Origin: Saprospiraceae bacterium
GTDB taxonomy: Bacteria > Bacteroidota > Bacteroidia > Chitinophagales > Saprospiraceae
Assembly: GCA_016787345.1 (NCBI GenBank)
Contig: JAEUUU010000004.1
Coordinates: forward strand, 1 to 64,000
Reading direction: 5' to 3'
DNA length: 64,000 nt
Part shown: positions 24,184 through 32,352 of the stretch, one piece after another
Layout of the letters: the number at the start of each line of letters is the position of its first letter
How positions within the stretch are numbered: the stretch's first letter is position 1
The notes under the pieces: model-generated
Told to the model about the DNA's origin: nothing
What the model saw: the letters and a program-made list of their open reading frames with translations, nothing else
Databases searched by the model: none
Program-made: the position numbers and the translations under genes

Positions 24184-25125
24184 ATGACATCCGATCGTAT
24201 CCTGCTAACCGGCGCCGGCGGCCAGATCGGCGCCGTATTGACCGAAGCCCTGCGCGAAACCTACGGCGCCGACCATGTCGTCGCCACCGATCTGAAAGCC
24301 CTCGGTCCGCAATCCGGCCCCACCGAAATCCTCAACGCACTCGATGCGCCCGCGCTCGACGAACTCGTGCGGAAATACCGCATCACCCAGATCTACCACC
24401 TCGCCGCCATCCTGAGCGCCACGGGTGAAAAAGACCCGATGTGGGCCTGGAACATCAACATGACCAGCCTTTTCAACGTGCTGGAAGTTGCCCGGCAGCG
24501 GGAGGTCGCCAAAGTCTATTTCCCCTCCTCCATCGCCGTATTCGGCCGCGAAGCACACCGCAACAACACCCCGCAATTCGAAGTGCTCATCCCCGAAACC
24601 GTGTACGGCATCAGCAAAGTGGCCGGTGAAAACTGGGCCAACTACTACTTCCGCCGCTACGGCCTTGACGTGCGCTCCATGCGCTACCCCGGCATCATCG
24701 GCTACCAGAGCATGCCCGGCGGCGGCACCACCGACTATGCCGTCGACATTTACCACTACGCCGTTCAGCACAAACCCTACGAGTGTTTCCTGCGGGCCGA
24801 TACCCGCCTGCCCATGTTGTACATGCCCGATACGATCAAGGCCACGCTCCAGCTCATGGAAGCGCCCTCCGACTGCCTGACCGTGCGCACCAGCTACAAC
24901 CTGGCCGGCATGAGCTTTACCCCCGAAGAAATCGCCGCCAGCATCCAAAAAGAGATGCCCGGTTTTCAAATCAGTTACAAACCCGACTTTCGCCAGGCCA
25001 TCGCCGATTCATGGCCGGCCACGATCGACGACTCCGCCGCCCGCCGCGACTGGGGCTGGCAACCCGAATACGACCTTGATGCCATGACCAGGGATATGCT
25101 GTATCATCTAAAACTTAAATATTGA
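24184..25125 (+). CDS. SDR-type L-threonine 3-dehydrogenase (NAD-dependent epimerase family)
   Basis: A 313-residue Rossmann protein of the extended SDR family. ILLTGAGGQIG is the NAD-binding loop, and the catalytic Tyr and Lys are in VYGISKVAGE, with SSIAVFG supplying the Ser. The overall sequence (YHLAAILSATGEKDP, RYPGIIGYQSMPGGGTTDYAVDIY, MPDTIKATLQLM) fits the SDR threonine 3-dehydrogenases, which oxidise L-threonine to 2-amino-3-ketobutyrate, rather than UDP-sugar epimerases. The ATG at 24184 opens on the Rossmann strand; earlier codons are in an AT-rich leader. Its stop codon TGA is part of the first unit of the downstream word repeat. Confidence 0.88.
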   Translation: MTSDRILLTGAGGQIGAVLTEALRETYGADHVVATDLKALGPQSGPTEILNALDAPALDELVRKYRITQIYHLAAILSATGEKDPMWAWNINMTSLFNVLEVARQREVAKVYFPSSIAVFGREAHRNNTPQFEVLIPETVYGISKVAGENWANYYFRRYGLDVRSMRYPGIIGYQSMPGGGTTDYAVDIYHYAVQHKPYECFLRADTRLPMLYMPDTIKATLQLMEAPSDCLTVRTSYNLAGMSFTPEEIAASIQKEMPGFQISYKPDFRQAIADSWPATIDDSAARRDWGWQPEYDLDAMTRDMLYHLKLKY

Positions 25126-25287
25126 TTCGATTGATTCGATTGGTTCGATTGGTTCGATTAACCCTCCCCCAACCCCTCCGAGGAGGGGAGCGGATGGTGG
25201 TGTTGATTGACGATGGCAAATTATCCCCACGATCCGGACTAATCGAAACAATCGAAGCAATCGTATCAATCGAAACAATCGAACAAC
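25122..25287. repeat. TTGATTCGA/TCGAAACAA mirrored word arrays with embedded palindromic element
   Basis: Between the threonine dehydrogenase and the permease, four tandem nine-base units (TTGATTCGA twice, TTGGTTCGA twice; 25122-25157) are mirrored by five units of the complement type (TCGAAACAA, TCGAAGCAA, TCGTATCAA, TCGAAACAA, TCGAACAAC; 25243-25287). In the middle, 25162-25195 holds CCCCTCCGAGGAGGGG followed by AGCGGAT, closely like one half of the palindrome inside thrA. The left array starts within the upstream stop codon and the right one ends four bases before the next ATG. Confidence 0.88.
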
Positions 25288-25291
25288 CGCT

Positions 25292-26608
25292 ATGTCAAAC
25301 GCCCGCAACCCTTACCTGATCCCCTTTATCCTGGTGTGCAGCCTGTTTTTTCTGTGGGGAATACCCAACAGCATGAACGGCTCGCTGATCCGCCACTTCC
25401 AGTTTGCCCTCGACCTGAAACGCTGGCAGGCCGGCATTGTCGACTCCGCTTTTTATTTCGGCTATTTCGTCATGGCTATTCCGGCCGGCATGTTCATGCG
25501 GCGGTATGGGTATAAAGCCGGCATTCTGACGGGTTTGCTGCTGTTTGCGGTGGGCGCCCTGTTGTTCGTGCCGGCCGGCAACATCCGGGTGTACGCTTTT
25601 TTCCTGTTCGCACTGTTTACCATTGCGTCGGGACTGGCCTTCCTCGAAACGGCGGCCAACCTGTACGTCACGGTGCTCGGCGACCCGAAAAAAGCGGAAT
25701 GGCGCATCAATTTTGCCCAGACGTTCAACGGCATTGCCATCATCATCGGACCGATCATCGGGGCGCGGTTTATTTTCTCCGACCTCGACACCAAACAATT
25801 GCTGGCCACCAAAACGGAGGCCGAACTGGCCATTTACCGCGCCCAGGAAGCCCAGTCGGTACAAATGCCCTACCTGACCATCGGCCTGATCCTGCTGGCC
25901 GTGGCGCTGGTGTTCTGGCTGACCAAAATGCCCGAAGTCGGCCGGGAAGAAGAACAGGCCGCCCACGAAAAAGTCACCGTCGGCGGTTTGCTGAGCAAAT
26001 ACCGCCACCTGTCGCTGGGCGTGCTGGCGCAATTTGCCAACGTAGGCGCCCAGGCGACGTTGTGGGGCTATTTTGCCGACTTCAAACTCGATTTTTCGCC
26101 CAATGAACACGTGGGCCTGACGGTCGCTTATGCCAACACGCTGTTTGGCGTCGACCCGAACGTGACACCCGAAAAGATCGCCAATTACCACGCCTCTTTT
26201 GCCATGATCCTCTTCCTGCTGGGCCGCATCGCGGGCACTTCGCTGATGAGCGTGACGGAACCCCGCAAAGTAATGTCGTGGTATTCCGTTGCCGCCGTCG
26301 GGCTCGTGCTGGCCGCGTTTTTCCTGGGCGGACTGGCGGGCGTGGCCTGTATCATGCTCACTTATTTCTGCCAGAGCATCATGTTCCCCACCATTTTTGC
26401 CCTTTCGACCAAAGGGCTGTCGGCAGCCGAAAGCAAACTGGCGTCGTCGCTGGTCATCATGGCCATCGTAGGGGGCGCGGTATTGCCGCCGGTAGCGGGC
26501 TTGCTCTCCCAGTCGGGCGGCATGAAAATGGCGCTGCTGGTGCCGCTGGTATGCTTCGTCTACGTGGTTTGGTACGTGATGAAAGGCTGGAAACCGGCGC
26601 AGGCATAA
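25292..26608 (+). CDS. sugar permease, FHS (FucP/glucose-galactose) family MFS
   Basis: A 438-residue transporter with 12 predicted membrane segments. SLFFLWGIPNSMNGSLIRHFQ at the start, FYFGYFVMAIPAGMFMRRYGYK between helices 2 and 3, and FLETAANLYVTVLG in helix 4 are hallmarks of the FHS family, which imports fucose, glucose or galactose with H+. The ATG at 25292 directly follows the word repeat. It may be co-transcribed with the threonine dehydrogenase across the repeat, but no functional link between the two is evident. A second member of the family lies at 57167. Confidence 0.92.
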   Translation: MSNARNPYLIPFILVCSLFFLWGIPNSMNGSLIRHFQFALDLKRWQAGIVDSAFYFGYFVMAIPAGMFMRRYGYKAGILTGLLLFAVGALLFVPAGNIRVYAFFLFALFTIASGLAFLETAANLYVTVLGDPKKAEWRINFAQTFNGIAIIIGPIIGARFIFSDLDTKQLLATKTEAELAIYRAQEAQSVQMPYLTIGLILLAVALVFWLTKMPEVGREEEQAAHEKVTVGGLLSKYRHLSLGVLAQFANVGAQATLWGYFADFKLDFSPNEHVGLTVAYANTLFGVDPNVTPEKIANYHASFAMILFLLGRIAGTSLMSVTEPRKVMSWYSVAAVGLVLAAFFLGGLAGVACIMLTYFCQSIMFPTIFALSTKGLSAAESKLASSLVIMAIVGGAVLPPVAGLLSQSGGMKMALLVPLVCFVYVVWYVMKGWKPAQA

Positions 26609-26654
26609 GCCGTGTTTTTCGTGTAAAAAAGCCTTCGAAAACGTTATTTTATGC

Positions 26655-26689
26655 AAAGGGCGCAACGGATCGGTTCCGTTGCGCCCTTT
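26655..26689. terminator. hairpin between convergent permease and AraC genes
   Basis: A 15-bp perfect stem (AAAGGGCGCAACGGA and its complement) with a five-base loop. Only a four-T run follows on the plus strand, so it is a likely but not strong bidirectional terminator. Confidence 0.75.
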
Positions 26690-26707
26690 TATCACCGCTT
26701 CACCAAT

Positions 26708-27628
26708 TCACCCCTTATTCACTCTTCTTCGGTAGCCCAGAGGTGTTTCGCCGGTTGCTTTTTTGAAAAATTTGCCAAAATGCGAGGGGTTGGCAAAATG
26801 TAGTTTGTCGCTGATCGCGGCCACGTCTTCTTCGGAATATTGCAGCATTTTGCGCGCCTCTTCCAGGATACGCCGGGCGATGATGCCGCTGGCATTTTTA
26901 CCGGTGCTGTCTTTGACCGAGTCGTTTAGGTGGCCGGGCGTGAGGTCCATCAGACGGGCAAAATCGGTTACGCTGTGGCAGCTGTGAAAGTGCAGTTCAA
27001 CCAGGCGGCGGAACTCGTTGGCGATTTCCAGTGCACGGGAGGGCTTTTCGCTCGGGACAACCGGCCGGTCGCTGGCCGCGTGGCATTTGTACAAAAACAC
27101 CGTCAATAAATGTTGTAAAACGGCCCTGCGGTATTTGTCGAAGGGGTTCTGTGCATCGGCGAGCATGATTTCGCCGAGGCGAAACAATTCATCGAAAACG
27201 CCGGGGTTTAAAGGCTGTACGGGGTTTTCTCCTTGTTGAAAAAAGGACAACAGCCGGTCGGCTTCTTCTCCGGAAGCAGGCAAAAAGCCTGCTGTAAAAT
27301 AGAACGTAAAACCGCGGCCGCATGCTTCGCGAAGCGGTGAAAACACCTGCGCGGGCGCCACAAAAATCACGGCCGGGCCGCGTTCCTCCGTCGCATCCAC
27401 CGGGAAACGTTGGAGCAGGGTGATCTCGTAAAACTGCTTACTGAACGGCAACAAAGCCTGTACGCCGCGATAATCGCTGAACGGGTACCGGGGCAGCAAC
27501 GCAAAATCCTGCTCCGCCGGAACATCGCCCTGTTGGCTGGCGCGAAGCCATTCGGCGATGGAAGAGAATGCGTTTGCAGCTGGGGTAAAATTTTTCACTA
27601 CACTGTTTTTTGTCAAATGACAAGGCAA
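26708..27628 (-). CDS. AraC family transcriptional regulator
   Basis: A 306-residue regulator with the AraC double helix-turn-helix in the last ~100 residues. The first HTH is in SVTDFARLMDLTPGHLNDSVKDSTGKNAS and the second region EDVAAISDKLHFANPSHFGKFFKKATGETPLGYRR matches the family signature well. The N-terminal ~190 residues are a ligand-binding-type domain rich in beta-strand (SDYRGVQALLPFSKQFYEITLL) like those sensing sugars or small effectors. The start at 27628 fits. It is convergent with the sugar permease and divergent from a beta-propeller gene. Its targets are unknown. Confidence 0.92.
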   Translation of the reverse strand: MPCHLTKNSVVKNFTPAANAFSSIAEWLRASQQGDVPAEQDFALLPRYPFSDYRGVQALLPFSKQFYEITLLQRFPVDATEERGPAVIFVAPAQVFSPLREACGRGFTFYFTAGFLPASGEEADRLLSFFQQGENPVQPLNPGVFDELFRLGEIMLADAQNPFDKYRRAVLQHLLTVFLYKCHAASDRPVVPSEKPSRALEIANEFRRLVELHFHSCHSVTDFARLMDLTPGHLNDSVKDSTGKNASGIIARRILEEARKMLQYSEEDVAAISDKLHFANPSHFGKFFKKATGETPLGYRRRVNKG

Positions 27629-27718
27629 AGGTCAGGCCATTTTGGACAAAAAACGCGGGGAAAAACGTTGATGCACTGTCGAAGCCTTATTTTCCGGCTT
27701 AAAATCAATACGTACGGG

Positions 27719-28609
27719 ATGAAAACTACCTTTTTGGCCTGCTGCTTTTTGGGCGCCGCGGCCCTGTCGGCCCAACAATTACCACATACCGACCTTTTGC
27801 TTTTTTCCCTTGTGAAAAACACCGACGGCAACTGGTCGGTTGTCGCGCCGAAGTTTTTGAGCGCCAACAACCCGAGGGGTTACAACAACCAGCCCTGTTT
27901 TTTCCCTTCGGGTGAAATTTACCTCACGGTACAGGAAGCAGCGGATACTTCCCAAACCGACATTTTTGCCCTCGATGCGGTGCTGAAAACACGCACACAG
28001 GTGACCGCCACGGCAGAATCGGAATTTTCGCCGACGCCCATGCCCGGCGGGCGGCAGTTTTCGGTGGTGCGGGTGGAGCCCGACAATCGTCAGCGGCTCT
28101 GGGCGATCCCCATCGACCGCGCCGATGCCGGCCGGCCGGTTTTTCCCGATATCGACAATGTGGGCTACCACTGCTGGCTGCGCGACACGTTGTGCGCCTT
28201 GTATTTGGTGGGCAAGGGCCCCGCCGATCCCGACCGGCTGGTATTGGCTGGTACGCGCGGAAAAAAGCCGCTCTGGATCGCTTCAGGCATCGGGCGGTGT
28301 CTGCTCAAAACCCCCGACGACAAACTGGCTTTTGTCCAAAAAGCTACTGAACAAACCTGGCTGCTCAAAACCTACGACCTGCGCACCCAGCACGCCGACG
28401 TGGTGGTTAAAACCCTGCCCGGCAGTGAGGATTTTGCGATTCTGCCCGACGGCACCTACCTCGCCGGCAGCGGAGCGAAGTTGTACCAATACAAACCGGG
28501 GGTGCAAACGGACTGGAAAGAAATCGCCAACTTGAGTAAATACGGGGTAAAAAACATCACCCGGCTGGCCTATGGCAAAGATAACCGGCTGGCGATCGTG
28601 GTGCAGTGA
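27719..28609 (+). CDS. secreted TolB-like beta-propeller protein
   Basis: A 296-residue protein. The ATG at 27719 gives a signal peptide (MKTTFLACCFLGAAALSAQ). The mature part has repeated patterns such as YNNQPCFFPSGEIYLT, ESEFSPTPMPGGRQFSVVRVEPDNRQRLW and LPDGTYLAGSGAKLYQY, which are the blades of a WD40-like/TolB-type propeller (PD40). Such proteins bind partners in the periplasm or at the surface. Role and partner are unknown. It is convergent with uppS, separated by three bases. Confidence 0.75.
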   Translation: MKTTFLACCFLGAAALSAQQLPHTDLLLFSLVKNTDGNWSVVAPKFLSANNPRGYNNQPCFFPSGEIYLTVQEAADTSQTDIFALDAVLKTRTQVTATAESEFSPTPMPGGRQFSVVRVEPDNRQRLWAIPIDRADAGRPVFPDIDNVGYHCWLRDTLCALYLVGKGPADPDRLVLAGTRGKKPLWIASGIGRCLLKTPDDKLAFVQKATEQTWLLKTYDLRTQHADVVVKTLPGSEDFAILPDGTYLAGSGAKLYQYKPGVQTDWKEIANLSKYGVKNITRLAYGKDNRLAIVVQ

Positions 28610-28612
28610 AAT

Positions 28613-29359
28613 TTAGCGGGCCAGTTGTTCGCTGATCATCCCGAAGCGGCGTTCGCGGCGCTGGTAGCTGAGAATAGCCTCGAACAATTCTTTTTTGCCG
28701 AAATCGGGCCAAAAAACGGGCGTGAAATACAGTTCGGCGTAAGCGATCTGCCAGAGCAGGAAATTGGAAATGCGGGTTTCGCCGCTGGTGCGGATGAGGA
28801 GTTCGGGATCGGGAATGCCGCGGGTGCTGAGCGCGTTTTCAAACACGGTTTCATCGATGTCCTGCGGGAGCAAGCCGCCGGCGGCAGCTTGTTCGGCCAG
28901 GATACGGGCGGCGCGCAGAATTTCCCATTTGGCCGAATAGTTGAGCGCCAGCACGAGTGTAAGGCGGGTGTTGTTTTTGGTTTGCTCCATGCCTTCCAGC
29001 AGGGTGCGGTAGCTTTCGGCCGGCAGCGCTTCCAGATCGCCGATGGCCATGAGGCGCACGCCGTTTTTGTTGAGTTCGCGTATTTCGCCGCGAATGGTTT
29101 CTACCAGAAGGCCCATCAGGGCGGTTACTTCGGCGGGCGGGCGGCTCCAGTTTTCGGTACTGAACGCGTAAAGTGTGAGGTATTTGACGCCGATTTCGCC
29201 GGCGGCTTCGGTTACTTCCCGCACACTTTTTACGCCGCTGCGGTGCCCGAGTACACGAGGCATGCCTTTTTGTTTGGCCCATCGGCCGTTGCCGTCCATG
29301 ATGATGGCGATGTGTTGCGGAACTTTATCGGGGATGATTTGCGATTTCAGGTCGGTCAT
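28613..29359 (-). CDS. uppS: isoprenyl transferase (undecaprenyl diphosphate synthase)
   Basis: Makes undecaprenyl diphosphate, the lipid carrier for peptidoglycan and O-antigen, from farnesyl and isopentenyl diphosphate. The 248 residues carry the cis-prenyltransferase signatures: IAIIMDGNGRWAKQKG (catalytic Asp), HRSGVKSVREV, LTLYAFSTENWSRP and, at the end, LLIRTSGETRISNFLLWQ with AYAELYF. The ATG at 29359 precedes the conserved start. On the minus strand a TACTTTTG word (29418-29411) is a plausible -7 site. Many Bacteroidota have bamA next to uppS; here its downstream neighbour is instead a convergent propeller gene. Confidence 0.95.
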   Translation of the reverse strand: MTDLKSQIIPDKVPQHIAIIMDGNGRWAKQKGMPRVLGHRSGVKSVREVTEAAGEIGVKYLTLYAFSTENWSRPPAEVTALMGLLVETIRGEIRELNKNGVRLMAIGDLEALPAESYRTLLEGMEQTKNNTRLTLVLALNYSAKWEILRAARILAEQAAAGGLLPQDIDETVFENALSTRGIPDPELLIRTSGETRISNFLLWQIAYAELYFTPVFWPDFGKKELFEAILSYQRRERRFGMISEQLAR

Positions 29360-29513
29360 GGCCTCGGTGTTTGCTTGAATGCCTTTGGCGGCTCATTTTG
29401 ACAAAGCCGACAAAAGTACGGCTTAAATGCGGTGCATTTTTTCCCAAATTACAAGCAGGAATTACAAAAAATAACCCACTTTCGCCGGGAACAACCGAAT
29501 CATTGTTTACGCC

Positions 29514-30713
29514 ATGCACAAAGACGTACGCCACCGCTTCAACGCCGCTTTTACGCCTGAAAAATACGAGGCTTTTTTACATACCGTCAACACAGCCTAC
29601 GGAGAGCCGGTTACCTTTCGGGTGTGTGAAACACCGGTTTTTGTCCCCAGAGATTTAAAAAACAAGTTGCTGCAGGGCGTCAACGACATCTGTTCGGTGA
29701 TTACCCGCCCCGATTTTCGCGAAAAAAGCGCAGCCGCCATTCCACCGCATGTTCAGGTGCCCAACGAAGCCGATCACACGGTTTTCCTGCAACTCGATTT
29801 TGGTATTTGCCGCGACGCGGAGGGCAATCTGACTCCGCAATTGATCGAAATGCAAGGCTTCCCTTCTTTGTATTTTTTTCAGCACCTGCTGGCCGAGGCG
29901 TACCGCAAGCACTTCGACATTCCCGCCGATTTTCACCACCTCTTCGGCGGAATCGATGAAAATGGCTATGTCGAGTTGCTCCGGGAAGTGATTGTGGGCA
30001 ACAGCCGGCCCGAAAACGTCATCCTGCTGGAAATCGAACCGGAAAAACAAAACACCCGCATCGATTTTTGGGGCAGTGAAAAACACCTGGGGATCAAAAC
30101 GCTGTGTCTGAGCAAATTGCGCCGCGAGGGCCGCGACCTGTATTACATCGACGAAGCCGGGCGCCGCATCGGGGTGGAGCGCATCTACAACCGGATCATC
30201 TTCGACGAGCTGGAAAAACGCGCCGACCTGCCCCGCGAATGGGATATGTTCAGCGAGGTAAATGCCGAATGGGTGGGGCACCCCAACTGGTTTTTCCGCA
30301 TTTCCAAACATACCCTGCCTTTCCTGCAGTCGGACTTCGTGCCCCAAACCCTTTTTGTCAACGAACTGAAAAGTATCCCCGACGACCTAGAAAACTGGGT
30401 GCTGAAACCGCTGTTTTCCTTCTCCGGACAGGGCGTGATGGTCAACATCACAAGACAGGATGTTGAAAATGTCGACGACCCGTCCAACTTTATCCTCCAG
30501 CGCAAAGTGCACTACATCCCCGGCATCGAAACGCCCAACCCCGAGGAGCCCTCCAAATGCGAAATCCGCATGATGCTGCTCTGGGACAAAGACTGGCCGG
30601 CGCCGCGCCTGGTCAACAACCTGATCCGGATCAGCAAAGGCGAAATGGTGGGCGTGCGCTACAACAAAGGCAAGGACTGGGTCGGGGCCAGTGTTGGATT
30701 TTTTGAGCCGTAA
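29514..30713 (+). CDS. conserved protein, ATP-grasp-like
   Basis: A 399-residue cytoplasmic protein that I do not recognise as a named enzyme. The C-terminal part reads like an ATP-grasp ligase: NWVLKPLFSFSGQGVMVNI resembles the ATP-binding strand-loop, and DPSNFILQRKVHYIPGI, CEIRMMLLWD and LVNNLIRISKGEMVGVRYNKGKDW fit the metal/nucleotide-binding strands that follow. The first third contains a conserved-looking FLQLDFGICRDAEG and IEMQGFPSLY. The ligated substrates cannot be inferred. It ends 3 bp before rsmE, so the two are almost certainly one transcript. Confidence 0.6.
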   Translation: MHKDVRHRFNAAFTPEKYEAFLHTVNTAYGEPVTFRVCETPVFVPRDLKNKLLQGVNDICSVITRPDFREKSAAAIPPHVQVPNEADHTVFLQLDFGICRDAEGNLTPQLIEMQGFPSLYFFQHLLAEAYRKHFDIPADFHHLFGGIDENGYVELLREVIVGNSRPENVILLEIEPEKQNTRIDFWGSEKHLGIKTLCLSKLRREGRDLYYIDEAGRRIGVERIYNRIIFDELEKRADLPREWDMFSEVNAEWVGHPNWFFRISKHTLPFLQSDFVPQTLFVNELKSIPDDLENWVLKPLFSFSGQGVMVNITRQDVENVDDPSNFILQRKVHYIPGIETPNPEEPSKCEIRMMLLWDKDWPAPRLVNNLIRISKGEMVGVRYNKGKDWVGASVGFFEP

Positions 30714-30716
30714 ACC

Positions 30717-31415
30717 ATGCTTTTTTACTCCACCCGTATCGAAAACGGCCTCGCCTTCCTCGACGAAGAAGAAAGCCGCCACCTGCTCACCGTACTGCGC
30801 CGCCAGCCCGGCGACCGGCTCGAACTGACCGACGGCCAGGGATTTTTTTATACCGCCGAACTCGCCGAAGCCGGTAAAAAAAGCGCTGTCGCCCGCATCA
30901 TCGATACCCGCCCTGCCCTGCCGGAGCGCCCTGCCCGCCTTCACGTCGGCATCGCGCCCACCAAACAGATGGAGCGCCTGGAGTGGTTTCTGGAAAAGGC
31001 CACGGAAATCGGCGTCGACGAGATCACCCTGCTGCTCTGCAAACGCTCGGAACGCAATACCGCGCGGCTCGACCGCCTGGAAAAGATCCTGATATCCGCC
31101 ATGAAACAATCGCTCCGCGCCAGGCTGCCCCGCCTGAACGCCCCGACACCGATAAAAAAAGTACTGGAGAATGCCCACGAGGCCCAAAAGCGCATCGCAT
31201 GGTGCGCGCCGGAGCCATTGCCACATTTGAAAAATACACTCGACGCCAGACTGGATACCCTGATCCTGATCGGTCCGGAAGGCGACTTTACCCCGGAAGA
31301 AGTGACACTGGCGCTGGAAAAAGGCTTTGCCGGGGTAAGCCTCGGCGAAGCGAGATTGCGCACGGAAACAGCGGGATTGCTCGCCGTGGCAACAGCCAAT
31401 CTGGGACTGGTTTGA
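30717..31415 (+). CDS. rsmE: 16S rRNA (uracil-1498-N3)-methyltransferase
   Basis: RsmE methylates U1498 of 16S rRNA with SAM. The 232-residue SPOUT-fold protein has an N-terminal PUA-like part (LTDGQGFFYTAEL) and the knot region with LIGPEGDFTPEEV and VSLGEARLRTETAGLLAV, both diagnostic. KQMERLEWFLEKATEIGVDEI lies in the middle. The start at 30717 is three bases after the ATP-grasp-like gene. The gene is convergent with xerD, one base pair apart from its stop. Confidence 0.95.
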   Translation: MLFYSTRIENGLAFLDEEESRHLLTVLRRQPGDRLELTDGQGFFYTAELAEAGKKSAVARIIDTRPALPERPARLHVGIAPTKQMERLEWFLEKATEIGVDEITLLLCKRSERNTARLDRLEKILISAMKQSLRARLPRLNAPTPIKKVLENAHEAQKRIAWCAPEPLPHLKNTLDARLDTLILIGPEGDFTPEEVTLALEKGFAGVSLGEARLRTETAGLLAVATANLGLV

Positions 31416-31417
31416 CA

Positions 31418-32335
31418 TTACTGTTCCCGAAATTTCAACCTCGGATGGTACAGGTAGATCGTCTCTTTGAGGTATTCCGTATCGATATGCGTGTAAATTT
31501 CGGTCGTCGTAATGCTCTCGTGCCCGAGCATGTCCTGCACGGCTTTCAGGTCGGCGCCTCCCTCCACGAGGTGGGTGGCGAAAGAATGACGGAAAGTGTG
31601 CGGACTGATATTTTTCCGGATGCCGGCGATTTCAGCAAGTTCCTTGATGATGAGAAAAACCATGACGCGCGTCAGCTGGCGGCCGTTGCGGTTGAGGAAA
31701 ACGAAATTTTCGTGGCCGGGCCGGATGTTGTCCTGCCGGTTACGCACGTGTTCGACGTATTGCCGGATGTATTTCACCGCCGATTCGCCGATAGGAACAA
31801 TGCGTTCCTTGTCGTTTTTCCCGACAACTTTGACAAAACCGATGTCGAAGTACAGGTTGGTCAATCGCAGGTTGACCAGTTCGCTCACGCGCAGGCCGCA
31901 GGCGTAGAGGGTTTCGACGATAGCACGGTTGCGCACACCCTGGGGCGCTGAAAGGTCGATTGCGGCGAGCATTTGCTGGATTTCGTAGGTGCTCAGCACT
32001 TCTGGAATCTTGCGGCGGAGGCGCGGACTTTCCAGGAGTTCGGTGGGATCTTCGTCGAGCAAATCTTCCACGAGCAGGTATTTGTAAAAAGCGCGCAACC
32101 CGGAGATCAGCCGGGCTTGCGAAGCGGCTTCCAGGCCGAGGCTGTTGACCCACAGGATAAACTGTTCGAGGTGCTCGCGGCGCACTTGCAGGGGCGAAAG
32201 TTCGTGCCCGTGCAGGTCGAGGTATCGGGCAAACTTTTGCACGTCGTCGTCATAAGCTGCCAGCGTATTGGCGCTGAGCGAACGCTCGAGGGCGAGGTAG
32301 GCGCGGAAATTTTGGATGGCGGCGGGCCAGGTCAT
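31418..32335 (-). CDS. xerD: tyrosine recombinase XerC/XerD-type
   Basis: A 305-residue site-specific recombinase of the size and order of XerD, which resolves chromosome dimers at dif with FtsK. The SAM-like N-terminal core-binding domain covers residues 5-95. Catalytic residues are Arg149 (ACGLRVSEL), a Lys in VGKNDKERIV, His246 and Arg249 (HTFRHSFATH), His272 (LGHESI) and Tyr281 (TEIYTH). It is a housekeeping type; no integrase-like tail, phage gene or attachment site is nearby. The XerD versus XerC assignment is from overall pattern. Confidence 0.9.
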   Translation of the reverse strand: MTWPAAIQNFRAYLALERSLSANTLAAYDDDVQKFARYLDLHGHELSPLQVRREHLEQFILWVNSLGLEAASQARLISGLRAFYKYLLVEDLLDEDPTELLESPRLRRKIPEVLSTYEIQQMLAAIDLSAPQGVRNRAIVETLYACGLRVSELVNLRLTNLYFDIGFVKVVGKNDKERIVPIGESAVKYIRQYVEHVRNRQDNIRPGHENFVFLNRNGRQLTRVMVFLIIKELAEIAGIRKNISPHTFRHSFATHLVEGGADLKAVQDMLGHESITTTEIYTHIDTEYLKETIYLYHPRLKFREQ

Positions 32336-32352
32336 GTGGCGAAGATACTACA

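Noticed and set aside
25295-26695. 466-codon minus-strand frame opposite the first FHS permease
   Set aside because: Translation is His/Arg/Gln-rich, as expected from reversed transporter codons, and overlaps the full permease.
31418-32335. Tyrosine recombinase as a sign of an integrated element
   Set aside because: It has the length and layout of housekeeping XerC/XerD and no mobile-element genes or attachment repeats nearby.
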